Shown here piece by piece: positions 19,715 through 27,826 of a stretch of 64,000 nt of DNA. Made by a program: the position numbers and the translations under genes. Source of the stretch: Castellaniella daejeonensis (lineage in GTDB: Bacteria; Pseudomonadota; Gammaproteobacteria; Burkholderiales; Burkholderiaceae_B); assembly GCF_039523555.1 (NCBI RefSeq), contig NZ_BAAAFN010000006.1, positions 310,001-374,000 of the forward strand. The letters are read 5' to 3'. How positions within the stretch are numbered: position 1 is the first letter of the stretch; each line of letters opens with the position of its first letter. The notes below the pieces were generated by a model. It was not told where the DNA came from. It saw nothing but the letters and a program-made list of their open reading frames with translations, and did no database searches.

Positions 19715-20488
19715 ATGCACACAGACTTGTTCCCGCAGCGACACACTTTCGCGCCGGACCGCATCCGGGTCCGGCGATCCCTCATCCCCCGCCTGAAGAT
19801 CGGCGGACTGGTCCCCTTCACCGCCACGGACTACCCCGGGCTGCTGGCGGCCGTCCTCTTCGTGCAGGGCTGCCCCTGGCGCTGCGGCTATTGCCACAAT
19901 CCTCACCTGCAGCCGCGCACGGTCGACAGTCCGCTGGACTGGAACGAGGTCATGGCCTTCCTGCGCCGCCGCGTCGGACTGATCGACGGCGTGGTCTTCA
20001 GTGGCGGAGAACCCACCATGGACCCCGGCCTGGGCATCGCGATCCGCGAAGTCCGCGCCCTGGGCTACCGCATCGGCCTGCACACCGGGGGCACCCACCC
20101 GCGCCGCCTGGCCCAGGTGCTGCCGGACGTGGACTGGGTCGGCCTGGACATCAAGGCGGATTTCGACGACTACGCCCGCGTCACCCGGGTGGCCGGCAGC
20201 GGCTCGCCTGCCCTGGCCAGCCTGCAGGCACTGCTGGACAGTGGTGTCGGATTCGAATGCCGCACCACCGCTCATCCGGACCTGATCGACGCAAAGGGCC
20301 TGCTGGCACTGGGCCAACAACTGGCAGGCATGGGCGTGCGGCGCTACGCGGTGCAGGTATTCCGCCCGCAGGGCTGCGCCGACGAAGCCCTGAACGCCCG
20401 GGGCCGTGCGCTGCGCGACTGGCCCGGTCCAGCGGTCGCAGACGCGCTGGCAGACCTGTTCGAATCATTCGAACTGCGGCGCGCCTGA
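19715..20488 (+). CDS. nrdG: Anaerobic ribonucleotide reductase activating enzyme (radical SAM)
   Basis: The 257-residue protein has the radical-SAM motif C53-x3-C57-x2-C60 (QGCPWRCGYCHNP) and VVFSGGEPTMDPG, the SAM-binding GGEP motif. It uses a 4Fe-4S cluster and SAM to place the radical on the glycine of NrdD, here presumably on the separate 60-residue protein. It is the longer NrdG form (about 230-260 residues). ATG 19715 (MHTDLFPQRH) is chosen; an upstream extension overlaps the radical-domain gene. Its stop directly abuts the stop of convergent ubiT with no base between. Confidence 0.92.
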   Translation: MHTDLFPQRHTFAPDRIRVRRSLIPRLKIGGLVPFTATDYPGLLAAVLFVQGCPWRCGYCHNPHLQPRTVDSPLDWNEVMAFLRRRVGLIDGVVFSGGEPTMDPGLGIAIREVRALGYRIGLHTGGTHPRRLAQVLPDVDWVGLDIKADFDDYARVTRVAGSGSPALASLQALLDSGVGFECRTTAHPDLIDAKGLLALGQQLAGMGVRRYAVQVFRPQGCADEALNARGRALRDWPGPAVADALADLFESFELRRA

Positions 20489-21022
20489 CTAGCGTATTTC
20501 GACCCCGCCACCGATCCCGGCCGACGCTTGCGCTGCCCGTGCACGCGGCATCAGACGCTGCCCCAGCGTCCGTGCCACATCGCGCAGCACGGCGCGCGGC
20601 TGGAACACCGCCATATCGATGGAGTCCAGGGTGTTCTTCACCATCAGGCCCAGTTCCGTATCGCCTTCGATGACCAGGCGGCGGCTGAAGAACAGCGTGT
20701 CCGGGTCTTCCCGGCGCTGCAGCAGGCAGTGGAAATCCCAGGCGTTGGCGCGAAAGGTGAGGTCGGGCTCGGCCACATCGTGCCGGGCCGCCCGGAAGGC
20801 GCCGTTGCGCCAGGTGTAGTCGAAGCGCAACCCCGCATCCGCCACGTGGATACGCAGGGAACGGCCTTCCAGCATGTGCAGTGTATCGGGATGCAGGTGG
20901 CGGGCCAGCACCAGGTTCAGCCCGGTGACGAAGAGCACCGAGCCCGGATAGCGAGGCAGGTGCCCCAGCACCCGGGCCACGGGTTCGGGAATGCGGTAGG
21001 CGGGGGTCGAGGTGTTTTGCAT
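20489..21022 (-). CDS. ubiT: UbiT, SCP2-domain lipid-binding protein for anaerobic ubiquinone synthesis
   Basis: The 177-residue protein is an SCP2/sterol-carrier-like domain protein of YhbT type (ARHLHPDTLHMLEGRSLRIHV, ADPDLTF-like EPDLTFRANAWDF, LVIEGDTELGLMVKNTLD). UbiT works with UbiU and UbiV in oxygen-independent ubiquinone biosynthesis, probably binding the hydrophobic intermediates. It is the last gene of a ubiU-ubiV-ubiT run on the minus strand, 31 bp after ubiV. Confidence 0.9.
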   Translation of the reverse strand: MQNTSTPAYRIPEPVARVLGHLPRYPGSVLFVTGLNLVLARHLHPDTLHMLEGRSLRIHVADAGLRFDYTWRNGAFRAARHDVAEPDLTFRANAWDFHCLLQRREDPDTLFFSRRLVIEGDTELGLMVKNTLDSIDMAVFQPRAVLRDVARTLGQRLMPRARAAQASAGIGGGVEIR

Positions 21023-21053
21023 GGTCGGGCTCGTGGGAAGAAATCGGAAAGCG

Positions 21054-22007
21054 TCAGGCCGCGCTGCGTGCCTTGACCCCGGGCGTCCGTGCGTCCGGCG
21101 CTTGCGACACGATGACGGTGCCGGGCAGGACCATGTCCAGGCCGGCGCGGCCGTGCCAGTAGCCGTTGCAGGGACCGGCGGGCATCAGCGGCACCAGGCG
21201 CTGGTGCGCATCGTCGGCCGACTCGCGGCCGTCGAGCACGGCACGGAAAGCGGCCACGACCTGGTCCATGTGCTGCGACTGGGGACTCAGCCGCACCACG
21301 TCCACGCCCAGGCCGCGCAGTTCGTCCAGCGCGTGGATCAGCGTGTAGACCAGCGCCGACTGGGTCTGGATGCCATTGATCGTGAGGAAAGCCTGGGATT
21401 CCTTGGTTTCCAGGAGCAGGCCATCGGGATATTCCATGCAGACGTACTGGCAGTTGTCCTTGGGGAAATTGCGGTTGCGGGCAGTGAAGCAGCGTGCGGA
21501 AAAAGCCAGCGGCATGCGGCCGTAGGCGAAGACCTCGGTCTGCAGGCCGGCGGGCCGGTCCTGCTGCAGCTGCGTCAGGCCGGTACGGCCCATTTCCAGC
21601 GGCATGACCCAGCGCACCGCGCCCTGTGCGGCGATCACGTCCAGAGTGGGCTTGCTGTAGACGTTCAGGAACGGCCCCCCCACGAAAGGCCGGCCCTGCA
21701 TGAGGTGCACGGCGCCCATGTCATTGGCTTCGACGCCGTAGCGTTCGTTGTCGATGATCTTGCGCAGGGTATTCAGGTCGTTGCCCGATTCCAGCAGGAC
21801 TTGCGTGGACAGCACGGGCGTCTTGCCGGCCCCCGCCAGCATGTCGGCGACTTCGATCCAGTCGGGCAGGCGCAGTTCGTGGCGCCGGGAACAAACGGTT
21901 TCCCCCAGGTAGACGATGTCCACCGGCCAGTCGCATACGGCGGCATAGAATTCCAGGGTGGTGACACGGGGCCAGTAGTACTGCAGGGGGCCCAGGGCGA
22001 TTTTCAT
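21054..22007 (-). CDS. ubiV: UbiV, Fe-S protein of O2-independent ubiquinone hydroxylation (U32 family)
   Basis: The 317-residue protein has the four cluster cysteines of UbiV: C39, C173, C186 and C190, with the same 13- and 4-residue spacings as the E. coli protein. UbiU-UbiV together hydroxylate ubiquinone precursors without oxygen, taking the oxygen atom from prephenate. ATG 22007 (MKIALGPLQYYWP) has GAGG upstream; a longer frame to 22091 adds an unrelated Pro/Arg-rich leader. The gap to ubiU is 80 bp. Confidence 0.95.
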   Translation of the reverse strand: MKIALGPLQYYWPRVTTLEFYAAVCDWPVDIVYLGETVCSRRHELRLPDWIEVADMLAGAGKTPVLSTQVLLESGNDLNTLRKIIDNERYGVEANDMGAVHLMQGRPFVGGPFLNVYSKPTLDVIAAQGAVRWVMPLEMGRTGLTQLQQDRPAGLQTEVFAYGRMPLAFSARCFTARNRNFPKDNCQYVCMEYPDGLLLETKESQAFLTINGIQTQSALVYTLIHALDELRGLGVDVVRLSPQSQHMDQVVAAFRAVLDGRESADDAHQRLVPLMPAGPCNGYWHGRAGLDMVLPGTVIVSQAPDARTPGVKARSAA

Positions 22008-22087
22008 GATGGTTTCCTCGTGCGCAATGGGCGGGGCGGCCCGCGTCCCCGGCCAGGGGACCGGCGGGCGCAAGGCCCCGCGCGGGA

Positions 22088-23143
22088 TCATTTCCAGGGC
22101 CGGTGGTAGGCGCCCAGCGTGTGCTGCTGGCCTTCGGCGACCTTGTTCAGTTCGGCCATCCAGGACGGATGCACCGAGTAGCGGGACGGGCTGCTGCGGG
22201 CCTGGTCGATGGCCTGGCGCCAGACGCGGGTGACCTGGGCGGTATAGGCCGGGCTGCGCTGGCGGCCTTCGATCTTGATGGCCCGCACCCCCATGGCCAT
22301 CAGCCGGGGCAGCAGTTCCAGGGTATTGAGGCTGGTGGGCTCTTCAAGGGCGTAGTAGTTTTCGCCCGCCACGTCGAAGCGGCCCTTGCACAGCGTGGGG
22401 TAGCCTGCGTTCTCGCCATCGTCATAGCGGTCGATCAGCACGCCGTTCAGGCGCGATTCCAGGCCTTTGTCCGTTTGCTGCCAGCGCACGTGCTTGGCCG
22501 GGGAACAGACGCCGTGGGTATTGGGCGATTCGCCCGTGGCGTAGGACGACAGGGCGCAGCGGCCCTCGACCATGACACACAGGCTGCCGAAACCGAATAC
22601 CTCGATTTCGACCGGCGTGTTTTCGCAGACCTGCTGTACCTGGGCCACCGACAGCACGCGCGGCAGCACGGCGCGCGCCACCCCGAAGCGGTCATGGTAG
22701 AAGCGGATGGCCTCGTAGTTGGTGGCGGAGCCCTGCACCGACAGGTGCAGCCGCAGGCCGGGATGACGTTCACAGGCGTAGGCCATCAGGCCCGGATCGG
22801 CCATGATCACGGCGTCCACGCCCGCGCCTGCTGCACGATCGACCGCGTCCCGCCACAGCTGCCAGCCGTCGGGCTGGGGGTAGGTATTCAGGGCCAGGAG
22901 TACCTTGCGCTTGCGGTCGTGGGCGTAGCGGATGCCTTCGTCAATGGCCGCGGTATCGAAGTTCAGGCCCGCGAAGTTGCGCGCATTGGTGGCATCGCGA
23001 AAACCCAGGTAGACGGCATCGGCGCCTTCGTCGACAGCGGCTTTGAGAGCGGGCAGGCTGCCCGCCGGACAGACGAGTTCGAAGCTCGACAGGTCGTGGC
23101 GGGGCACCACGCCGGGACGGTGGGATTCAGGGAGGGCTGACAT
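22088..23143 (-). CDS. ubiU: UbiU, Fe-S protein of O2-independent ubiquinone hydroxylation (U32 family)
   Basis: The 351-residue protein begins its U32 domain at ELVCPAGSLPALKAAVDEGADAVY-like sequence near residue 22. Cluster cysteines C189, C196, C213 and C252 keep exactly the 7-, 17- and 39-residue spacings of E. coli UbiU. It forms the UbiUV heterodimer for oxygen-independent hydroxylation in the cytoplasm. ATG 23143 (MSALPESHRPG) is chosen; the frame stays open upstream through the promoter. An FNR-type promoter precedes it. Confidence 0.95.
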   Translation of the reverse strand: MSALPESHRPGVVPRHDLSSFELVCPAGSLPALKAAVDEGADAVYLGFRDATNARNFAGLNFDTAAIDEGIRYAHDRKRKVLLALNTYPQPDGWQLWRDAVDRAAGAGVDAVIMADPGLMAYACERHPGLRLHLSVQGSATNYEAIRFYHDRFGVARAVLPRVLSVAQVQQVCENTPVEIEVFGFGSLCVMVEGRCALSSYATGESPNTHGVCSPAKHVRWQQTDKGLESRLNGVLIDRYDDGENAGYPTLCKGRFDVAGENYYALEEPTSLNTLELLPRLMAMGVRAIKIEGRQRSPAYTAQVTRVWRQAIDQARSSPSRYSVHPSWMAELNKVAEGQQHTLGAYHRPWK

Positions 23144-23206
23144 GAGGGACTTCCAGGGGATTCGTGGCGGGGCGCACCGCCGGGCCCCGCTTCGGCAATA
23201 GCGGAA

Positions 23207-23248
23207 ACTATGCCCTGTCGAACGGCATCGGACCTTAATCCGGATCAA
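23207..23248 (-). promoter_or_regulatory. FNR-dependent class II promoter of ubiU-ubiV-ubiT
   Basis: Read on the minus strand, TTGAT-CCGG-ATTAA (23235-23248) matches the FNR consensus at nine of ten positions. A -10-like CATAGT lies at 23207-23212, centred 32 bp from the FNR site. That is the geometry of class II FNR promoters (site at -41.5), putting the transcription start near 23200, about 57 bp before the ubiU start. The other 150 bp up to the divergent DUF2249 gene shows no clear motif. Confidence 0.8.
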
Positions 23249-23404
23249 GAAGCGCTCATCCTGACCCTGCCACAGGGTCTTTCCGCCGCCGATCCGAACC
23301 GGGAAAACAGTGCCCCGGACACGGTCTTGGTCCACGCAGGCCCCAGGATCGTGTAAGGTAGCGTCACCCAGGCCGCGCCCCGCGCGCCCATTTCGGACCC
23401 TGCC

Positions 23405-23635
23405 ATGGCCCCTCCTCCCGATCTGACCCTCGACGTACGTTCGCTGCCGGCTCCCGAGCCGCTGGAACACTGCCTGGAAGCCCTGGCCGACCTGGCCCCG
23501 GGCCAGCGCCTGCGCATGCTCATCGACCGCGAGCCGTACCCGCTGTACACCATCCTGGACCGCGACGGATTCCAGCACTGCTGCACCCTCGAGGACACGC
23601 ATTTCCTGGTCACGATCTGGTACGACGCCAAATAA
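23405..23635 (+). CDS. DUF2249-family small protein
   Basis: The 76-residue protein fits DUF2249: LDVRSLPAPEPLEHCLEALADLAPGQRLRMLIDREPYPLYTIL. TusA-like DUF2249 domains are frequent in denitrification and NO-response loci; their biochemistry is unclear. It sits 1 bp before the polytopic NnrS-like gene and must be co-transcribed with it, which suggests a shared job in the anaerobic block. It is a distant paralogue of the gene at 16276. Confidence 0.85.
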   Translation: MAPPPDLTLDVRSLPAPEPLEHCLEALADLAPGQRLRMLIDREPYPLYTILDRDGFQHCCTLEDTHFLVTIWYDAK

Positions 23636-23636
23636 C

Positions 23637-25016
23637 ATGCAGCGCGCCCTGGATTTCGACAAGACGCCCGCCCTGGGCGTGCCCCTGCCTTTTTTCCTGA
23701 ATGTGCCGCTGTTCGCCCTGCTGGCCGGCCTGCTGGCCACCTGGGCGGGGTCCCAGGCATTCGCTTCGCGCTGGAACGGCGCTGCGCTGGCCCTCACCCA
23801 TCTGTGGACCCTGGGCATCCTGGGCAGTGCCATGCTGGGCGCCCTGCTGCAGATCCTGGCGGTGGCCTGCAACGTCCGGGTGGACGCCATCCGCACGGTG
23901 GCCGGCCTGACGCACGCACTGCTGACCGCGGGCACGCTGCTGCTGGCGGCGGGCTTCCTGGGCTGGTGGCCGGTCGCCTGGGTGGGCGCCGCTGCGCTGC
24001 TCGGTCCGGCCTTCGCGCTGTACCTGGCCGCCGTGGCGTGGGCGCTCTGGCAACACCGTCGCCAGGTCTACAAGGGCGCCCGCGAAATCCTGGTGCCCGT
24101 GCGCGGCGCGTTGGCCGCCCTGGCCTGCACCGTGCTGATCGGCCTGGTCCTGGCGCTGTCCCTGGGCCTGGGATCGGCGCCGCCCGACTGGATCGACGGC
24201 CACGTGCTGTGGGGCCTGGCCGGCTGGGGCGGCCTGCTGCTGATGGGCATGTCCTTCCAGTTGCTGCCGATCTTCCAGGTGACGGAACTCTACCCCAGGC
24301 CCATCGCGCGCTGGCTGCCCCTGCTGATTCCCGGTCTGCTGCTGGCCTGGACCGCACTGGAAGCCTCCACCGGCCTGCCCCGCCTGATGCGGGAAACTGC
24401 GGAACTGCTGCTGGTCGGCGCCTACGCGCTGTGGGCCGGCGTCACCCTGCGGCTGCTGTGGACCCGCAAGCGGCCCACCCCCGAGCCCACGACCCTGTTC
24501 TGGTACGCGGGCATGATCAGTCTGCTGGCCTGTGCACCGCTCTGGATCTGGATGACGCACGGCCAGTCTCCCCGGGCGGGACTGGTGCTGGGCGTGGTGA
24601 TGATCGCGGGGGTGCTGGGCTCGGTGGTGAACGGGATGCTGTACAAGATCGTGCCGTTTCTGCTCTGGAAGCATGCCCAGGACGCCATGATCGTGCCCGA
24701 CCACGACCCGGCCCAGGCCCGCGTCTACCTGAAGGTCCTGCCCAAGATGGCCACCTACATCGGCGACCGCCCGGCCCGCTGGCAATGGGCCGCCCATGTC
24801 GCCGTCATCATCTGCTGGTCGCTGGCGGCGGCAGGCTGGGCTCCGGCGGTGCTGGCGGCCGGCCCGCTGCAGATCGTCTCGGCGGCAGGCCTGGCCTGGA
24901 ACATCGGCCGGGCACTGCGGCTCTACCGCAGGACACTGCGCGCCATGGCGGCCCTGCCGCACCACGCGCCCGCCGCGCAGACCCGCGGGCCGCTTCGGGC
25001 CGGCGGCCGTGAATGA
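23637..25016 (+). CDS. NnrS/heme-copper-like polytopic membrane protein
   Basis: The 459-residue protein has about 12 membrane segments. Histidines occur in contexts like those of NnrS and cytochrome oxidase subunit I relatives: LALTHLWTLGILGSAMLGALLQIL, GLTHALLTAG, DGHVLWGLAGWGGLLLMGMSFQLLPIFQV and KIVPFLLWKHAQ. This could mean heme or metal binding in the inner membrane and a role in NO or terminal electron transfer, but that is inferred. It pairs with a DUF2249 gene and is convergent with a DNR-like regulator. Assignment to NnrS proper is uncertain. Confidence 0.75.
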   Translation: MQRALDFDKTPALGVPLPFFLNVPLFALLAGLLATWAGSQAFASRWNGAALALTHLWTLGILGSAMLGALLQILAVACNVRVDAIRTVAGLTHALLTAGTLLLAAGFLGWWPVAWVGAAALLGPAFALYLAAVAWALWQHRRQVYKGAREILVPVRGALAALACTVLIGLVLALSLGLGSAPPDWIDGHVLWGLAGWGGLLLMGMSFQLLPIFQVTELYPRPIARWLPLLIPGLLLAWTALEASTGLPRLMRETAELLLVGAYALWAGVTLRLLWTRKRPTPEPTTLFWYAGMISLLACAPLWIWMTHGQSPRAGLVLGVVMIAGVLGSVVNGMLYKIVPFLLWKHAQDAMIVPDHDPAQARVYLKVLPKMATYIGDRPARWQWAAHVAVIICWSLAAAGWAPAVLAAGPLQIVSAAGLAWNIGRALRLYRRTLRAMAALPHHAPAAQTRGPLRAGGRE

Positions 25017-25043
25017 TCCACCAGGATCATTCGCCGCCCGGCC

Positions 25044-25703
25044 TCATCCCTTGTAGTTTCTCAGCCCATCGGGGTCGAGAATGGTGTATTCGCGGCCCCG
25101 GACATGGATCAGGCGGCGATCGCTCAGGTCGCGCAAGATGCGCGAGAAATGCTCCGGCGTCAGGTTCAGGCGCGAAGCCACGATGGCCTTGCTGATCTCG
25201 ATGCGAAACGGTTCGCCGACTTCGCCGCGCCATTCGCGCAGCAGGTAGGAAATCAGGCGCTGGGCGCCGGTATGCAGGGTGTAGGCCTCGACGTCGCCCA
25301 TCAGGCTGTACAGGCGCCGGCTCAGGCCGGCCAGCATCTTGCGCGCCATGCCCGGATTGCGGTCGAGCTGGTCGAACAGCGCGTCGCGCCCCACGTGCAG
25401 CAGCAGCGTATCGCGCAGAGCCTCGGCGGTGACGATGTAATTCTGGCCCATGAACATCAGGGCCTCGCCGAATCCGTCGCCCGGGCCGATCAGGCGCACG
25501 ACGCGTTCCACCCCCGAATTCGAGACGAACAGCAGCTTGACCTGGCCGTAGACCACCACATGGAAACCCACGCACGGATCGCCGCGCCGGAAAATGATGT
25601 CCCCCCGCACGGCGCTGATTTCGCTCGTACCGCGCGCGATGGGATCCAGGTCCTGCGGCGGCAGTTCGTTGAACAGCGGCACCTGGGACAGCAGGTCGCG
25701 CAT
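25044..25703 (-). CDS. Crp/Fnr-family regulator, DNR-like (no Fe-S cysteines)
   Basis: The 219-residue protein has a cyclic-nucleotide-type sensor barrel (GDIIFRRGDPCVGFHVVVYGQVKLLF, VRLIGPGDGFGEALMFM) and a C-terminal helix-turn-helix (IVASRLNLTPEHFSRILRDLSDRRLI). It lacks the N-terminal cysteine cluster of true FNR; the only cysteine is near residue 43. It therefore looks like the DNR/NnrR branch, which senses NO by heme and reads FNR-like DNA sites. ATG 25703 (MRDLLSQVPLFNEL) is the family start; an upstream extension overlaps the divergent gene. Confidence 0.85.
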   Translation of the reverse strand: MRDLLSQVPLFNELPPQDLDPIARGTSEISAVRGDIIFRRGDPCVGFHVVVYGQVKLLFVSNSGVERVVRLIGPGDGFGEALMFMGQNYIVTAEALRDTLLLHVGRDALFDQLDRNPGMARKMLAGLSRRLYSLMGDVEAYTLHTGAQRLISYLLREWRGEVGEPFRIEISKAIVASRLNLTPEHFSRILRDLSDRRLIHVRGREYTILDPDGLRNYKG

Positions 25704-25772
25704 CCTGGCATGGCGCGAGCGTTCTTCCCCGCCTCCCCGCGGGCGCCACGGATTGATAGAATCCCCGGTACG

Positions 25773-26198
25773 ATGATCCGCGCCCTCTTTACCCTCCTGG
25801 GTTGCGTGGCCCTGGCCCTGGGCGTGCTGGGCATCTTCCTGCCCCTGCTGCCCACCACCCCGTTCCTGCTGCTGGCGGCTTTCTGCTTCCTGCGCGGCTC
25901 GGCGCGCATGCATGCCTGGTTGATGTCCCATCGCATCCTCGGTCCGTACATCCGCGACTTTCAGGCGGGGCGCGGCATCCCCTTGCGCAGCAAATGCATT
26001 GCCCTGATCCTGATGTGGCCTTCGCTGGCCCTTTCAGCCTGGATCATGCCGGTGCCCTGGGCACGCTGGTTGCTGCTGATCCCGGGCATCGGCGTCACGA
26101 TCTATCTGTGGCGCCTGCCCACCCGGCCCGCCCGCCAGGCCGGCGGGGCGCCCGATACACCTGCCCGGCCCGATCCCGATCAGATCAGCCGGGAATAA
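25773..26198 (+). CDS. DUF454 (YbaN-like) inner-membrane protein
   Basis: The 141-residue protein has the YbaN/DUF454 signature GVLGIFLPLLPTTPFLLLAAFCFLRGS followed by SHRILGPYIRDFQAGRGIPLRSK and two more hydrophobic segments. Function is not established; it is often near heme or anaerobic genes. TAGAAT at 25757-25762 could be its -10, giving an almost leaderless message. The 3' end overlaps the convergent hemN by 19 bp. Confidence 0.85.
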   Translation: MIRALFTLLGCVALALGVLGIFLPLLPTTPFLLLAAFCFLRGSARMHAWLMSHRILGPYIRDFQAGRGIPLRSKCIALILMWPSLALSAWIMPVPWARWLLLIPGIGVTIYLWRLPTRPARQAGGAPDTPARPDPDQISRE

Positions 26199-27610
26199 GT
26201 GGCCACCCGCGGGCGGCGCACGTACTGGTCGAACACCATCGCCAGCGCGCGCACGAACACCCGCCCCTTGGGCAACACCCTGAGCCCGCGCCCGTCCAGT
26301 TCCAGCAGGCCGGCATCCGCATACGGGCGCAGCCGATCCAGTTCTTCGCCGAAACAGGACTCGAAGGAGCAGCCATGGCGCGCCTCGAAATCGGCAAAAT
26401 CCAGCGGCATGCTGCACATGATGGTCATGATGACTTCCCGGCGCAGGACGTCTTCGGGGCTCAGGTCGAACCCCTTGGCCGTGGGCAGTTCGCCGCGTTC
26501 GAGGCACTCGCGGTAGGCGTTCAGGGAATGGTGATTCTGGATATAGGCATCGCCGATCTTGCCGATCGCCGAAATGCCGAAGCCCACCAGATCGCATTCC
26601 GCGCGGGTGGTATAGCCCTGGAAATTGCGATGCAGGCTGTGATTCAGGCGCGCCCGGTTCAGCTCGTCGTCGGGCTTGGCGAAATGGTCCAGCCCGATGT
26701 AGACGTAGCCGGCCGCCAGCAGGCGGCGCACCGACATCAGGAAGATCCCCATGCGCGTGTCGGCGCTGGGCAGGTCTTCGGCGTGGATCAGGCGCTGGGC
26801 CTTGAAGCGGTCGGGCAAGTGGGCGTAGTTGTACAGGGCGATGCGGTCGGGCGACAGCTCGATCAGCTGGTCCAGGGTGCGGCTGAAGCTGTCCAGCGTC
26901 TGCTTGGGCAGCCCATAGATCAGATCGGCGTTGATGGACTGAAAGCCGTTGTCCCGGCTGGCCTGCAGGGCCGTGCGCACCATCTCGTAGGGCTGGATGC
27001 GGTTGACCGCGGCCTGAACCAGCGGATCGAAGTCCTGGACGCCGAAGCTGGTGCGGTTGAATCCCAGACCCGCCAGCATGGCGAGCGAGGCGGGCCGGAC
27101 GGTGCGCGGATCGATTTCCACGCCCAGTTCGGCGTCGGGGGTGAATTCGACGTGGCTCCGGATCCGGTCCATCAGGGCGGTCAGCTCTTCCGCGCTCAGG
27201 AAGGTCGGCGTGCCGCCCCCCAGGTGCAGCTGCACCGCGCGATTGTGGCGCCCCAGGAGCGCGCCGACCTGGTCCATTTCGCGGTACAGGATGTCCAGGT
27301 ATTCAGCCGAGCGGCTGTGGTCCTGGGTGATGATCTTGTTGCAGGCGCAGAAATAGCACAGCGATTCGCAGAACGGCAGGTGCACGTAGACCGACAGGGG
27401 TGGCGCCTGATCGGCTGCGGCCCGTTCCTGCAGGCGCGCGATGTAGGCCGAGGCCGGATAGCCCTGCTGGAAGCGGTCGGCCGTCGGATACGAGGTATAG
27501 CGCGGGCCCGACTGGTCGAAACGGCGGATCAGCGCCTCGGAGATCTCCAGGTCGGGAAAGGCGATGGTCTCCGGATCGGAGGCCATCGCAGGGTTTTCTT
27601 GGGTCGTCAT
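26180..27610 (-). CDS. hemN: Oxygen-independent coproporphyrinogen III dehydrogenase
   Basis: The 476-residue protein is radical-SAM HemN. The motif C81-x3-C85-x2-C88 lies in HLPFCESLCYFCACN, preceded by the family start SGPRYTSYPTADRF. It decarboxylates coproporphyrinogen III to protoporphyrinogen IX without oxygen, so heme can be made anaerobically. AGGAG lies 11 bases before the ATG. An FNR-like site is 115 bp upstream, in the region shared with the mrp operon. Confidence 0.97.
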   Translation of the reverse strand: MTTQENPAMASDPETIAFPDLEISEALIRRFDQSGPRYTSYPTADRFQQGYPASAYIARLQERAAADQAPPLSVYVHLPFCESLCYFCACNKIITQDHSRSAEYLDILYREMDQVGALLGRHNRAVQLHLGGGTPTFLSAEELTALMDRIRSHVEFTPDAELGVEIDPRTVRPASLAMLAGLGFNRTSFGVQDFDPLVQAAVNRIQPYEMVRTALQASRDNGFQSINADLIYGLPKQTLDSFSRTLDQLIELSPDRIALYNYAHLPDRFKAQRLIHAEDLPSADTRMGIFLMSVRRLLAAGYVYIGLDHFAKPDDELNRARLNHSLHRNFQGYTTRAECDLVGFGISAIGKIGDAYIQNHHSLNAYRECLERGELPTAKGFDLSPEDVLRREVIMTIMCSMPLDFADFEARHGCSFESCFGEELDRLRPYADAGLLELDGRGLRVLPKGRVFVRALAMVFDQYVRRPRVATYSRLI

Positions 27611-27718
27611 GCGGCAAGCTCCTGCGACAAGGCCGCGCCGGAAACCGGGGGGCCGGTGCGTTCAGGCGATATTGTTCTACATTTCAACATAGTCTCCGAC
27701 AAAAATCGCCCATCAGGC

Positions 27719-27732
27719 TTGACTCAGGTCAA
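27719..27732. promoter_or_regulatory. FNR/DNR-type palindrome between hemN and mrp operon
   Basis: TTGAC-TCAG-GTCAA is a perfect palindrome in its half sites and matches TTGAT-N4-ATCAA at eight of ten positions. It is 109 bp from the hemN start and 95 bp from the mrpA start. Control of hemN is the more likely role because hemN is FNR- or DNR-dependent in related bacteria; a -10 at exact class II spacing was not obvious. Confidence 0.65.
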
Positions 27733-27826
27733 GCCCTTTTCTTCGCGTATCATTAAGGACTTCCATGCGGGTCCGCCCGGTTAGCTCCTCGGGCCGCGCG
27801 TTCCCGATTCCCGTACCAGCCATTCA

